Shown: in pieces, positions 11,055-20,982 of the stretch | Numbering within the stretch: the stretch's first letter is position 1 | Layout: the number at the start of each line of letters is the position of its first letter | Origin: Byssothecium circinans | Taxonomy: Eukaryota; Ascomycota; Dothideomycetes; Pleosporales; Massarinaceae | Length of the DNA stretch: 64,000 nucleotides | Assembly (NCBI GenBank): GCA_010015675.1 | Contig: ML976977.1 | Location: 12,391 to 76,390 of the forward strand | Reading direction: 5' to 3' | Made by a program: the position numbers and the translations under genes | The notes under the pieces: generated by a model | Database searches by the model: none | Told to the model about the DNA's origin: nothing | Seen by the model: the letters and a program-made list of their open reading frames with translations, nothing else

Positions 11055-12905
11055 ATATAAAGTACTACTAAACTACATACACTACTAAACCGCGTAGAAT
11101 TCCTTAGCAATACTAACTTACTTAACTTTATTACTATTATCGTCTGTATTACTACTTAATATAATAAACTAAGTACTAGCCTTTAACTTAAAAGAACCCT
11201 CTTTATCTACTTAATATATTCTTGTATTATACCTAGCCTTACTATAGTTACTATAGTAGTAAATACCTAATTATTATACTTTATATTTACTTTCTACCCT
11301 TACCCTCTTATAGTTCTAAATAGTTTTTAATAGTTTAGAACTATTCTAGTCTACTATAGGACTATACTTTATAATACCGCCCTTCTAAATATACTTATAC
11401 TTATATATTTTTTGCTTAGTTACTACTATAAGTTGCTTTTTAAGCTCTTTAATACGCGCTTTTATAAATACGTTACCTTGTAGTACTAACTTAGTGCTTT
11501 TAATAAGCTGCAAAAGCCTACTACGCGCTATTTATAGTAACTAAGTAATAGAATTTTATATAAGCCTTAACTATAAGCTAAATTTGCGTATATTACTTAG
11601 AGTTCTTAATTACTATAGCGTCTCTAGTAGTAGGGGTCCTAGTAGGGTACGTATATATATATTAAAGTAATTAAGTACTACCTATGTGTTTAAAGGGACT
11701 AGCCCTATTACCTTAAAAGCTTTTTAATAGTTCTAAACTATAAATACGCTTAAAAACACGGTTTTAAAGGCTAGTAAGAACGCTTTCTTATTAATATAAA
11801 AAATATATTAGCGTGCTAAGTTCTAAATAGTCTTAGAGTACTTACGCTTAAGTAGTAAAAAGCATACTATATTAAGTAGCTAAAAGATATATAATAAGTA
11901 TAGTAGTATATAAAGCGTAAGGATTTTATTATTATAATAATAATCTTTAAAATCTTAATTAAGGTAGCTTTTATAGCTATCTAAAATTAGCAACTAATAG
12001 ACGCTAATAGTTCTTGCCTTTATATACGTGTTAAAGTGCTTTAACTATATAAGACTAAGCTTATTAGTTATCTATCTATTCTCTAAGACTAAAAGCTTCT
12101 AATTATATAGTATATTAGCTTCCTAGTACTATAAAGAGATATAGACGCGTCTTTTATATATAATAAATAGTAAGGTAAATATACTATTTAAATATATACT
12201 TTAGATATCTATTACCTACTCTTTATTACCTAGCTAAATAATAGTAGGCTTTACTTGCCTCTTTAAGCTAGTAACTACCTTTATAGAGCTAATAGTACCT
12301 ATCTAAAAGCTAGTTTTATTAAAGTTATAGATATTATTATTATATATACTATACTTAATTTTTGTATCTTCTATAAGCTTAAACTATATACTAACTACCT
12401 TAAGATCTTCCTGTAGAGCCCTCTAATAGTTCTTTATATAATTCTAGATAGTTTATAACTATTCTAAATAGTTTATAAACTATTTTGCCTAGTTTTTACC
12501 TACCCTCTCTTTACCCTACTTAGCTAGTAGTTTATTTGCTATATCTAATACTTCGCCTAGCGTAGGCGCAAATCCTTGTAAATTAAGGTTAAGGATATAT
12601 TTAATAATTATCTTATACTTAGTTAGGGATAGTTTTAAATAGTTTAAAACTATTTCTACTTAAAAAGGTATTCCTTTAGCACGTTTATTAAGGACTTAGT
12701 CCTTAACGTTAAAGGCTTTAGCAGCATATTAAAGGCTTAGAAATTAGCCTCTATTATATATAGCAAAGGTAAGCTAAAGTCTACCTTTGTATTAGAGTGC
12801 TTTAGACTAACGTTATTATAGCATTTTTACGTTAAAGATAGTGATAGTGTTGCTAAGGAATTCTATACAGTTTAGTAGTATACACGGTTTAGTAGTGCTT
12901 TACGT
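11055..12905 (-). mobile_element. Full-length pogo-type transposon copy D, nested in copy C
   Basis: A 1,851-bp element with inverted repeats of about 55 bp. The left end starts ATATAAAGTACTACTAAAC, and the right end reversed starts ACGTAAAGCACTACTAAAC, so the left differs mainly by RIP-type changes. Both repeats contain AGAATTCCTTAGCAA further in. The TA target duplication is at 11053-11054 and 12906-12907. The transposase ghost runs leftward from about 12850 and includes the family's middle DDE region and a C-terminal zinc-knuckle tail near 11240. It is inserted inside the transposase region of copy C. Confidence 0.88.
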
Positions 12906-13051
12906 TATCTATTACCTACTTTTTATTGCTTAGCTAAATAATAGTAGGCCTTACTTGCCTCTTTAAGCTAGTAACTACTTTTATAGAACTAATAATACCT
13001 ATCTAAAAGCTAGTCTTATTAAAGTTATAAATATTATTATTATATATACTA

Positions 13052-14903
13052 ATATATTCTACTACTAAAGCGGCTACACTACTAAAGTAGCTACTTTTCC
13101 TTAGTAACACTAACTTACTTAACTATATCATTATTATCGTCCGTATTGCTATCTAAAAATATATACTAAGTACTAGCCTTTAACTTAGAACAACCCTCTT
13201 TATTAGCTTAATAAGTTCTTATATTATACCTAGTCTTACTGCAGTTACTATAGCGCTAAATACCTGGTTATTATAATTATTATACCTTACTTTTACTTTC
13301 TACTCTTGCCTTTTTATAGTTTTAAACTATTCTTAATAGTTTAGAACTATTCTAGTCTACTATAGGACTATACTCTATAGTACTACCCTTTTAAATATAC
13401 TTACATTTACGTATTTTATGCTTAGTTATAACTGCAAGTTGCTGTTTAAGCTCTTTAATACGTAACTTTATAAGCGTAGTATAATGTAGCACTAACTTAG
13501 TACCTTTAACAAGCTACAAAAGCCTATCCTACACTGTTTATAGTAACTAGGTAATAAAATCACGTATAAACTTTAACTATAAGCTAAATTTGTATATATT
13601 ACTTAGAGTCCTTAATAGCTATAGCGTCTCTAGTAGTAGGGGTCCTAGTAGAGTATATATATATATATTAAGGCAATTAAGTACTACCTACGCGTTTAAA
13701 GGGACTAGCCCTATTACTTTAAAGGCCTTCTAATAGTTCTAAACTATAAACACGCTTAAAAACGCGTCTTTAAAGGCTAGTAGGAACGTTTCCTTATTAA
13801 TATAAAAAATACGTTATTACGCTAAGCCCTAAATAATCTTAGAGTACTTACGCTTAAGTAGCAAGAATAATACTATATTAAGCAGCTAAAGGATATATAA
13901 CAAGTATAGTAGCATATAAAGCGTAAGGACCTTATTATTATAATTCTTAAAATCTTAATTTAGGTAGCTTTTGTAGCTATCTAAAATTAGCAACTAATAG
14001 ACACTAATAGTTCTTACCTTTGTATACGCGTTAAAGTGCTTTAACTATGTAAACTAAGCTTATTAGTTGTCTATCTATTCTTTAAGATTAAGAGCTTTTA
14101 ATTGCGTAGTATATTAGCTTCCTAGTACTACAAAGAGATATAGACACGTTTTTTATATATAATAAATAGTAGGGTGAATATACTATTTAAATATATACTC
14201 TAGATATCTATTACCTACTCTTTATCGCCTAGCTAAACTATTATAGGCTTTTCTTGCTTCTCTAAGCTAGTAACTACTTTTATAAAGCTAATAATACCTA
14301 TCTAAAAGCTAGTCTTATTAAAGTTGTGTATATTATTATCATGTATACTGTACTTTGCTTTAGTATCCTGTATAAGCTTAAACTACGCGCTAACTACTTT
14401 AGGATCTTCCTATAGTGCTTTCTAACAGTCCTTTAAATAGTTCTAAACTATTTATAACTATTTTAAATAGTCTATAAACTATATTGCCTAGTTAATACCT
14501 ACTTGCTTACTACCCCACTTACGTAGTAGTTTATTTGCTATATCTAACACTTCGCCTAATATAGGCGCGAATCCTCGCGAATTAAGGTTAAGGATGTATT
14601 AGACAAGCGTGTCTTTTTTAGTTAAAGATAGTTTTAAACAGTTTAGTACTATTATTAGTTAAAAGACGGTTCTATTAAAGCATATAGAGAGTCTTTAATA
14701 ATAAATGTTAAAAGCCTTAGCAGCGCATCAGAGGCTTGTAAATTAGCCTAAATAGTAAGCTTAAAGGGCAAGCTTAATCCTACCTTCTTGTTAAACAAGT
14801 ATTACGTTTATTAGTTAAGGTATTTTGTAATAAGTATAGTAATAGTGTTGCTAAGGAAAAGTAGCTACTTTAGTAGTGTAGCTACTTTAGTAGTAGAATA
14901 TAT
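13052..14903 (-). mobile_element. Full-length pogo-type transposon copy E, nested in copy C
   Basis: A 1,852-bp element, one base longer than copy D. Its inverted repeats start ATATATTCTACTACTAAAG at both ends, an identical first 19 bases, and continue to CTTTTCCTTAG. The TA target duplication lies at 13050-13051 and 14904-14905. The transposase ghost is on the minus strand with the same block order as copy A, full of RIP-type stops. Its terminal sequence differs from copy D although the coding part is closely alike, so it is a distinct terminal subfamily. Confidence 0.88.
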
Positions 14904-15460
14904 TATACTTAATTTTAGTATTCTTTATAAGCTTAAACTACGTACTAATTACCTTAGGATCTTTTTATAGTATTCTTTAATAGTCCTTTAAATAGTTCTA
15001 GACTATCTTTAATAGTTCTAAATAGTTTATAAACTATTTTATCTAGCAATTACTAACCTTCTTTCTACCCTACTTACGTAGTAGTTTATTTGCTATATCT
15101 AACACTTTACCTAATATAGGCGCGAATCCTTACAAATTAAGGTTAAGGATATATTAGATAATTATCTCCTCTTTAGTTAGGGATAGTTTTAAATAGTTTA
15201 GAACTATTAGTAGTTAAAAAGTAATTCTATTAATATATTAAGAGAGGGTCTAATAGCAAATATTAAAAGCCTTAGCAGCATATTAGAGGCTTTAAAATTA
15301 GCCTAAATAGTAAGCTTAAAGGGCAAGCTTAATTCTCCCTTCTTATTAAATAAGTATTGCGTTATTTAGTTAAGGTATTTCGTAATAAGTATAGTGTTAG
15401 TATTGCTAAGGAAAACTAGCGCGCTTAATAGGGTAGCACGCTTAATAGGGGAATATATTA

Positions 15461-15808
15461 TAGTTAATATACCTACTAAAGCTCTCTTAATTAGTTAAAA
15501 ATAATAAGAGCTTATATAAGAGAGTTTTACTATATTAACTAGTATAACTAAGCTATTAATACTATAATAGCCTATTACTACTACGTATCTATTTTTTATG
15601 CTAGCTATCTTTATTTTAGTAGGAGAGTTACTAAAATCACTCTATAGCAGTGTGTTATATAAGTGCTTTATATTAACATAGTAGAAACCTTACTAATATT
15701 AGCTTTGTTCGCTACTACCCGTACGTCAGCCAAGCAATTGAGCGCCTTCATATCAACTTTTCATATTAAGTGTGGAAACCCCCCTAATGATATACATTCT
15801 AGTTCACA
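15461..15808. other. AT-rich margin of the repeat island
   Basis: I see no gene. AT-rich, RIP-like sequence continues to about 15,700 and then gives way within about 100 bases to sequence of ordinary composition, marking the right edge of the repeat island. Confidence 0.6.
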
Positions 15809-16077
15809 ATGCGACGACCTCTAGCGACTTTTAGGAATGATATTAGAGGAGCTGGGCTGAGCGCTTATATCATACACGTCTCCCACGAGGCTGCGTACGT
15901 CCTTCAATTCACTGCCTTCCCGTCCCTCTGTTTACCGCCCACCCTCCACCGGTTGCCTTCTGCACGTTCTTCCCCTGCGGCTCTAATTGCAGCCTCGTGC
16001 ATAGATGCATGTATACTAGTTCTACCTTTGTATGTATTCCTGTTAACGCTCTTCCTCAATCTAATTAGTCTTTCCTA

Positions 16078-16216
16078 GCGCTTAACATCGTCCGTGGATA
16101 GTAACACCAACGAGTTTACTGCAAAGGTGTCTGAAGCAACGATTGCCATCTATGGTAAAGTTTCCACCGAGCCATTCAACGTTCCTGTGAAATACATTGC
16201 TAAAATGCAGGCGTAG
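16078..16216 (+). pseudogene. Orphan C-terminal exon-like fragment
   Basis: A 46-codon open stretch ends in TAG at 16214-16216. It is preceded by a good 3' splice signal (CTAATTAGTCTTTCCTAG ending at 16077). It reads SSVDSNTNEFTAKVSEA, then TIAIYGKVSTEPFNVPVKY, ordinary protein-like composition and no low complexity. No in-frame upstream exon can be joined: the obvious donor at 15895 puts it out of frame. It is probably the tail of a gene truncated by the repeat island. I do not recognise the family. Confidence 0.3.
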
Positions 16217-16556
16217 CCTTTTTGGATACGAGTTGACTAAAGCGACGTCTTTCGGGAGCAGCGTCTACTCAGCTGCAACCTCCTATGTACGAGCAGAATT
16301 CAACGTCTCAACCACCGTATCCCGACTTGGTATTTCGCTCTATGTACTGGGCTTTGCGTTCGGACCGTTGGTGTGGGGGCCCGCATCTGAACTGTACGGA
16401 AAATTCCGGCCTCTTTGGGCCGGATACATGATGTTCTGCCTATTCCAGATCCCCTGCGGAGTTCCAACAGATACTTGCACCCTTCTGATATTTCGCTTTC
16501 TGGCTGGTCTGGCAAGGTCATCGGCTTTGCCATTTTGGGTGGTATGTACAGCCCCC
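16217..16556 (+). pseudogene. MFS transporter relic (DHA1-like)
   Basis: Conceptual translation shows the early part of a major facilitator of the fungal drug:H+ antiporter (DHA1) kind: TSFGSSVYSAATSYV, SRLGISLYVLGFAFGPLVW, then GPASELYGKFRPLWAGY and LLIFRFLAGL. These are transmembrane segments 1-4 of a normally 12-segment, roughly 500-residue protein that exports small molecules across the plasma membrane. There is no start codon context or N-terminus, a frameshift occurs near 16517 (a second frame carries VIGFAILGGMYS-like sequence), and the coding match stops exactly at a 140-bp inverted-repeat element. It lies beside the repeat island and is non-functional. Confidence 0.78.
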
Positions 16557-16696
16557 CCGGCTCGGGTGTCTAGCGTCGTGGGGCTTGAAAGGGTGGCACG
16601 ACCACCCTTTGATATATTTTGTATGAGGAAAATCCTGGCTACCCTCTGGGCGCCACAAAACAGGGTATCTCACGCTACAGTAGACACCCGAGCCGG
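16557..16696. mobile_element. 140-bp MITE-like element with internal hairpin
   Basis: Perfect 16-bp terminal inverted repeats CCGGCTCGGGTGTCTA are at 16557-16572 and, inverted, 16681-16696. Inside is a perfect 9-bp stem AAAGGGTGG/CCACCCTTT with a 5-base loop (16588-16610). No coding capacity. A clear target-site duplication is not visible. The size, ends and hairpin fit a non-autonomous (MITE-like) element, and it terminates the MFS relic. Confidence 0.7.
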
Positions 16697-16714
16697 AGAG
16701 TGACTGTACATTAT

Positions 16715-17498
16715 TTAGCGTTTTTTAGATGCGAAGCTAGACAGCTGCTTCGAAAGATACTTTCCCCCCTGAGCCTTGATTGCCGGAAGTGCGTACTCTT
16801 TAAACATGCTAATAGCCTCCCGTTGCCAATCATACTTGGCAACATTCCGTCCTCCTCCGCGCGAGTCTCGGTAATAGTCTCGCCTGTCCATATCATCATA
16901 GCGTTTGCTCCGATGCTCATTGAAGAGGTCGTCATATCGGCCGTCGCGGTGTCCGTCCCGTCGATCCCGCTCATCGTAGTAGCCTGTATGCCTACGAGGA
17001 GGCCTGTTGTGCCTATCGTCGGATATGTATCCATCGTCGCGCTCTCTGCGTCTGCGTGGTGGTTCGCGTTCATCGTAGTAATCGCGGGGCCGAGGTTCAT
17101 GACGGCGATCGGTGTGGTATCGTGGCGGAGACAATGCTGGTTCTGCAGAATATGAACGCTGTCGGCGAGGGCGTGGGCGAGGGCGATCCTCTGTGACAAA
17201 CATAAGCTTTGCCAACCCAAGGGGGTGTAGAAATAGTTCACCTGCTATATGTTCAGAGTCGCGGTCCCTTGGTGGAGGACGTTCTCTCCGCTCATCCCGG
17301 TGAGTCTTTTCAGCTCTTCGACTGTTTTGCCGTCGTTCATCCATCCGCGGTGACCGTTGGCCTTCGTAGCTACCGAGATCGTAAGGTGGGGGTGCTGAAT
17401 GATGTTAACACTGGAGGTTTCATCTGCAGATTGCTAGACTTACGACGCCGATTAGGAGGCGGTGGTGAAAGCGACGGTGATGTATCGTATCGTCTCAT
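16715..17498 (-). CDS. Arg/Asp/Tyr-rich low-complexity protein, three exons
   Basis: Three exons are proposed on the minus strand. ATG 17498 starts MRRYDTSPSLSPPPPNRR. A GTAAGT intron follows, then an exon with PPPPYDLGSYEGQRSPR, then a short GTGAAC-CACAG intron, then a long exon ending at 16715. The frame stays open through both joins. The protein is dominated by RDRYDE-type repeats and ends in an ordered tail, DWQREAISMFKEYALPAI then KAQGGKYLSKQL. Such Arg/Asp/Tyr-rich proteins with a conserved short tail are frequent in ascomycetes, but I know no defined role. The small gene at 17850 has a similar arginine-rich style and may be related. Confidence 0.62.
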
Positions 17499-17849
17499 AT
17501 CCAGAAAGCTGCTTTGGTGCTGTCAAGCATCGTTCAGGTTCGTGCTGTGAACTGACCTGACCACAAGACCCGTTGCTCTTGGCTCAGCTAACACAGCCTG
17601 TGGCGTCATCACGCATATCGACAAGACGCTACGCCAGCCCTGTGCATAAGTATGACCCTGGCGAGGCCAATGATCCGATAACAATGGTTATGGAGGGAGA
17701 ATGATACAAAGGTAGTGCTAACTCTCGTGCCAATTACATTCATAACATAAAGCGGGCAAACAAGGCGTGTACAGTGATAACGCTCGAGTAAATGATGCTC
17801 GACAAGGGAGAATCAAATGAATAACCACCGCAGCCACATAGACATGACA
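17499..17849. other. Spacer between two minus-strand low-complexity genes
   Basis: No gene is supported in this stretch. It would hold the promoter of the downstream gene starting at 17498 and the 3' region of the gene ending at 17850. Confidence 0.5.
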
Positions 17850-18173
17850 TTAATACCTCACGCGACTGACGCTTCTCCTTCTGTCCTCTGCAAAGCTGCC
17901 GCTGCTGCCTCTGACCTCAAAGTCTCGTTCACGGACCACACTCCGGCTTCTTCGTCTCGGCTCCTCGATGTACTCGATGACTCGCGGTTCTGACCTCCGA
18001 TACTCAACGACCCTGGGCCCTTCGGTGAAGCTGGTGGAAGAGCGACGGTAGGAATGCGACGATCCTCGTGGAAGGCGGACAACACCGGCAGGCGGATGAG
18101 CAGAGAAATTTGATCGATAGGGTGGGGGGTCGAGAACGCCCCTGTGGGAAGGCCTTGTAGTGACGAGGCACAT
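17850..18173 (-). CDS. Small arginine-rich hypothetical protein (107 aa)
   Basis: A single open frame of 107 codons starts MCLVTTRPSHRGVLDPPPY and contains internal near-repeats RVVEYRRSEPRVIEYIEEP followed by RRRSRS and a closing RRRSVSRVRY. The repeating charged composition argues that the frame is coding rather than chance. No signal peptide, membrane segment or known domain is seen. A further 3' exon is possible because GTGAGG and GTATTA lie at the end of the frame. I do not recognise the family. Confidence 0.5.
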   Translation of the reverse strand: MCLVTTRPSHRGVLDPPPYRSNFSAHPPAGVVRLPRGSSHSYRRSSTSFTEGPRVVEYRRSEPRVIEYIEEPRRRSRSVVRERDFEVRGSSGSFAEDRRRSVSRVRY

Positions 18174-18410
18174 GGTTTGTGTGGTGTACAGTAGTTTTGG
18201 AACTTTATGAATGAAGGTATGATGTATTGATATTTAGGCCCGTCGCTTGTGTTCATGTACAAGTCCGGTAGGTGTGGCAGAGAACTTAAGAGAGTTCCAA
18301 GGCCAATGTACCGATGACGTGTTCGGAAGAGTTGCCAAGATGACACCAGGCTAGCAAGGCTGCCAGATCCATCACATCGCAAGACTCACCGCCCTTCTTT
18401 AAGCTGCTAT

Positions 18411-20680
18411 CTATCTGACCTGATCTTCGCCATGCTTCTGCTCTTCGTCGCCAGAAAATAATGTCTCCTGTGCGCTCCAGAGCTCCGAATAGAGCCCGGC
18501 TCGATCAACCAACTGCTCATGTGTGCCGCTTTCGGCTACGCATCCGGCTCTAAGCACAATGATGAGATCTGAGTCGTAGATGGTACGAAGTCGATGAGCA
18601 ACGAAGACCGACGTTCTCTTCTTTTCTTTGAGTATAGAATTGATGTGGGAAAGCAACGCTTGCTCGGTGTGCGTGTCCAATGCCGAAGTCTAGCACGATC
18701 AATCAAAATTTGGCACGCACGAGCAGAGGAGTGGGACTTACCGCTTCATCAAAGAAAAGCAGAGGCGGATCTTTGAGGATTAGACGGGACACCGCCAAGC
18801 GCTGCTTCTCCCCTCCTGATATCATCATCCCACGCTCTCCGACCATGGTCTCATATCCATCAGGGAATTGACTTATAGTCTCGTGGATGTGGGCGCGTTT
18901 TGCGGCTTCAATTACTCGGTCACTGGGTGCCTCCATGTTACCGTACCGGATATTGTGTTCGATGGAATTGTTGAAAAGTGGGGTGTCTTGGGGCACGACA
19001 CCAATGGCTTTCCGTACACTTTCCACACTTACATCGCGGATATCTTGGCCATCGATGAGGATCCGTCCCTCTTGCACGTCGTAGAAGCGAAAGAGAAGGC
19101 GGAGAATGGTTGACTTGCCACAGCCACTCGGCCCCACGATGGCGACTTTCTTCCCAGCAGGAATGGTGAGATTGAGGTTTCTTAGGATAGGTCGATCTGG
19201 GTGGTAACCAAAAGTTACGTTCTCGAATTTGAGCTCACCAGCTGTCAACAGAAGGGGCTTTGCGTCTGGTTTGTCTTTGACGGTAAGACTGACTTTTTGC
19301 AAATTGAAGAGAGTTTCCATGTCGAGTAGACTTTGCCTCAGCTCGCGATAGACGGAGCCAAGAAAGTTGAGAGGTACAGACAGCTGGAAAACGAGTTGAT
19401 TCACCATGACCAAGTCTCCAACGGTGAGCTGGCCGGTAGCGACTCCATCGGCAGCGAGATACATCATGGCGGTCAGAGCGCTGGAGAAGATGAGGTTTTG
19501 GCCGGAGTTGAGCAAGGCGAGCGAAGTTGCGACCTTGATAGACGCTTTCTCATAGGAGTGCAGGGCCTTGTCGTAACGGCCTACTTCGTACTTTTCGTTG
19601 TTGAAGTATTTGACAGCCTCGTAGTTGATGAGCGAATCGACCGCGACGGTAGCGGCCCTGTTGTCTGCGGCATTGGCCTGCTTGCGGAACTTTGTGCGCC
19701 ACGATGTGGTCAAGATGGTGAAGGCCGTGTAGGCGGCCATTGTGGTGCCGGTGATGACGGCGAACTTGGCTCCATACTGGTAGGTCAAGATGCCGCAGAC
19801 GAGCGAGATCTCCAAGGCGGTCGGCAAGACGTGGAAGACCATGGAGGTGAGTAGGAAGCTGATGCCCTTGGTGCCGCGGTCGATGGCTCGCGTCAAACCC
19901 CCGGTTTGGCGCGAAAGATGAAAGCTCAAGTCGAGTTTCAGGAGATGGTTGTAGACGTTGCACGCGACACGACGGATGGCCTTTTGGGCGACGCTGGCAA
20001 AGACGGCGTTGCGCACCTCCTGGAAGAGCGTCGCACCAACGCGAGTGGCTCCATCTGCACATTCACTTCAGTCACATGATGCCGCTTTCACGAGAAGGGA
20101 TGGATGGCACGAGCTTACAGGCTACGATCATGGCGCCGGCGACCGTGGTGGCAGTGCCGCCCGCGGCGACAAAGTCGATGTTCATCGAGTCGACGATGCT
20201 CTTGAAGTAGAAGGGCACCTGCACGTTGAGAAGCTTCGCGCCCACGAGCAGGACAACACTCAAGGCGACTCTGGCACGCGTGCCCATGTTGTCTTTGGGC
20301 CACAGATACTGGCCCATCTCTTTGATGATGGCCCAGTCGGCCTTGCGCTGCTCCTTGTTGGACACGACGGGCTCGGCCAGCGCGTCTGCTTTGGGGTTGG
20401 CGAGGCCATCATTGGGGACTTTGGAGGGGGGCGCTGGTGGGGAGGTGGTGGAGGCAGAGGTGGAGGTGGAGGTGGAGGTGGAAGCAGGCGCTATTCGGCG
20501 GCCGTGGGCGTCTTTTCTGTGCTGCGGGCCCGATGTGAAGGCGCGGAGTGCGCGTGGGCGGAAGGGGAAGGCGGCAACGTGTGTGCGGAAGGAGGGGACG
20601 GGAGCGTGGAAGGCGCGGGCGTGTGTGTGGAAGGAGGGACCGCGGGTGTGGCAGGCGCGGGCAAGTGGTGGCAGAAGCAT
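18411..20680 (-). CDS. ATM1: Mitochondrial ABC transporter Atm1 (iron-sulfur cluster export)
   Basis: Three exons (20680-20119, 20054-18742, 18689-18411) give 717 aa. Atm1/ABCB7 is a half-transporter dimer of the inner mitochondrial membrane that exports a glutathione-linked sulfur or Fe-S precursor for cytosolic Fe-S protein assembly. Visible are an Arg/Ser-rich mitochondrial presequence with an ST repeat, the membrane domain with [20 protein letters not shown] and [19 protein letters not shown], Walker [10 protein letters not shown] (about residue 497), signature ISGGEKQR (about 600), Walker B LLFFDEA and the H-loop AHRLRT. Both splice joins restore family-typical sequence ([27 protein letters not shown]). 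Length fits the family. It is divergent from AIM24 across 302 bp. Confidence 0.96.
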
Positions 20681-20982
20681 GGTGCAGGTGCAGGCGATTG
20701 TGAGGTCACATGTTCAATTGGAGCCCCTCAATGCTGTACCCGTTAAAGCATCTCGTGTGAGATGGTGTCGTGTATGTGCGTGTATGTGGGCGTCGGTGTG
20801 TGTGTAGGTGTTGTCGAGCAATGATGCTGACATGGTCCCGCTGCTCATGTCCGCATGGCGTCAGAGCTGTCTGTTTTAGCGTATCGCGTACAGTGCATAT
20901 CAGACGCAGAGCTCGAGCTCACCTGCAGCTTCTTGTTCAACACACCAGACGCAGCCCAATTGATGGCATCCTCCTAAAAACC
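20681..20982. promoter_or_regulatory. Shared ATM1/AIM24 divergent promoter
   Basis: This 302-bp interval separates the starts of two genes for mitochondrial proteins. It contains an inverted CCAAT box as CAATTGG at 20715-20721 and a GT-rich run at about 20760-20815. CCAAT boxes are bound by the HAP complex, which in fungi links iron status and respiration; that it acts here is inference. Confidence 0.45.

Larger units (their letters stand above)
10465..15458 (-). mobile_element. RIP-degraded pogo-type transposon copy C, host of two nested copies
   Basis: One pogo-type copy on the minus strand is present as three collinear pieces, 10465-11054, 12906-13051 and 14904-15458. They are separated by complete copies D (11055-12905) and E (13052-14903). 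Deleting both insertions and one TA from each rejoins the sequence exactly as in copy A: TTTAGATATCTATTACC at the first break and ATATACTATACTTAAT at the second. The right inverted repeat ends GGGGAATATAT at 15458, followed by TA. The C-terminal end is cut at 10465, where the right end of copy B abuts it. All frames are full of RIP-type stops. Confidence 0.82.

Noticed and set aside
15809..16078. 89-codon plus-strand frame beside the repeat island
   Set aside because: No domain, Leu/Ser/Ala-rich chance composition and a hydrophobic tail in a pyrimidine-rich stretch; it also overlaps a better splice-acceptor interpretation.
20226..20807. Long plus-strand frames opposite ATM1 exon 1
   Set aside because: They are mirror frames of the GC-rich ATM1 presequence; the minus strand gives a full conserved Atm1.
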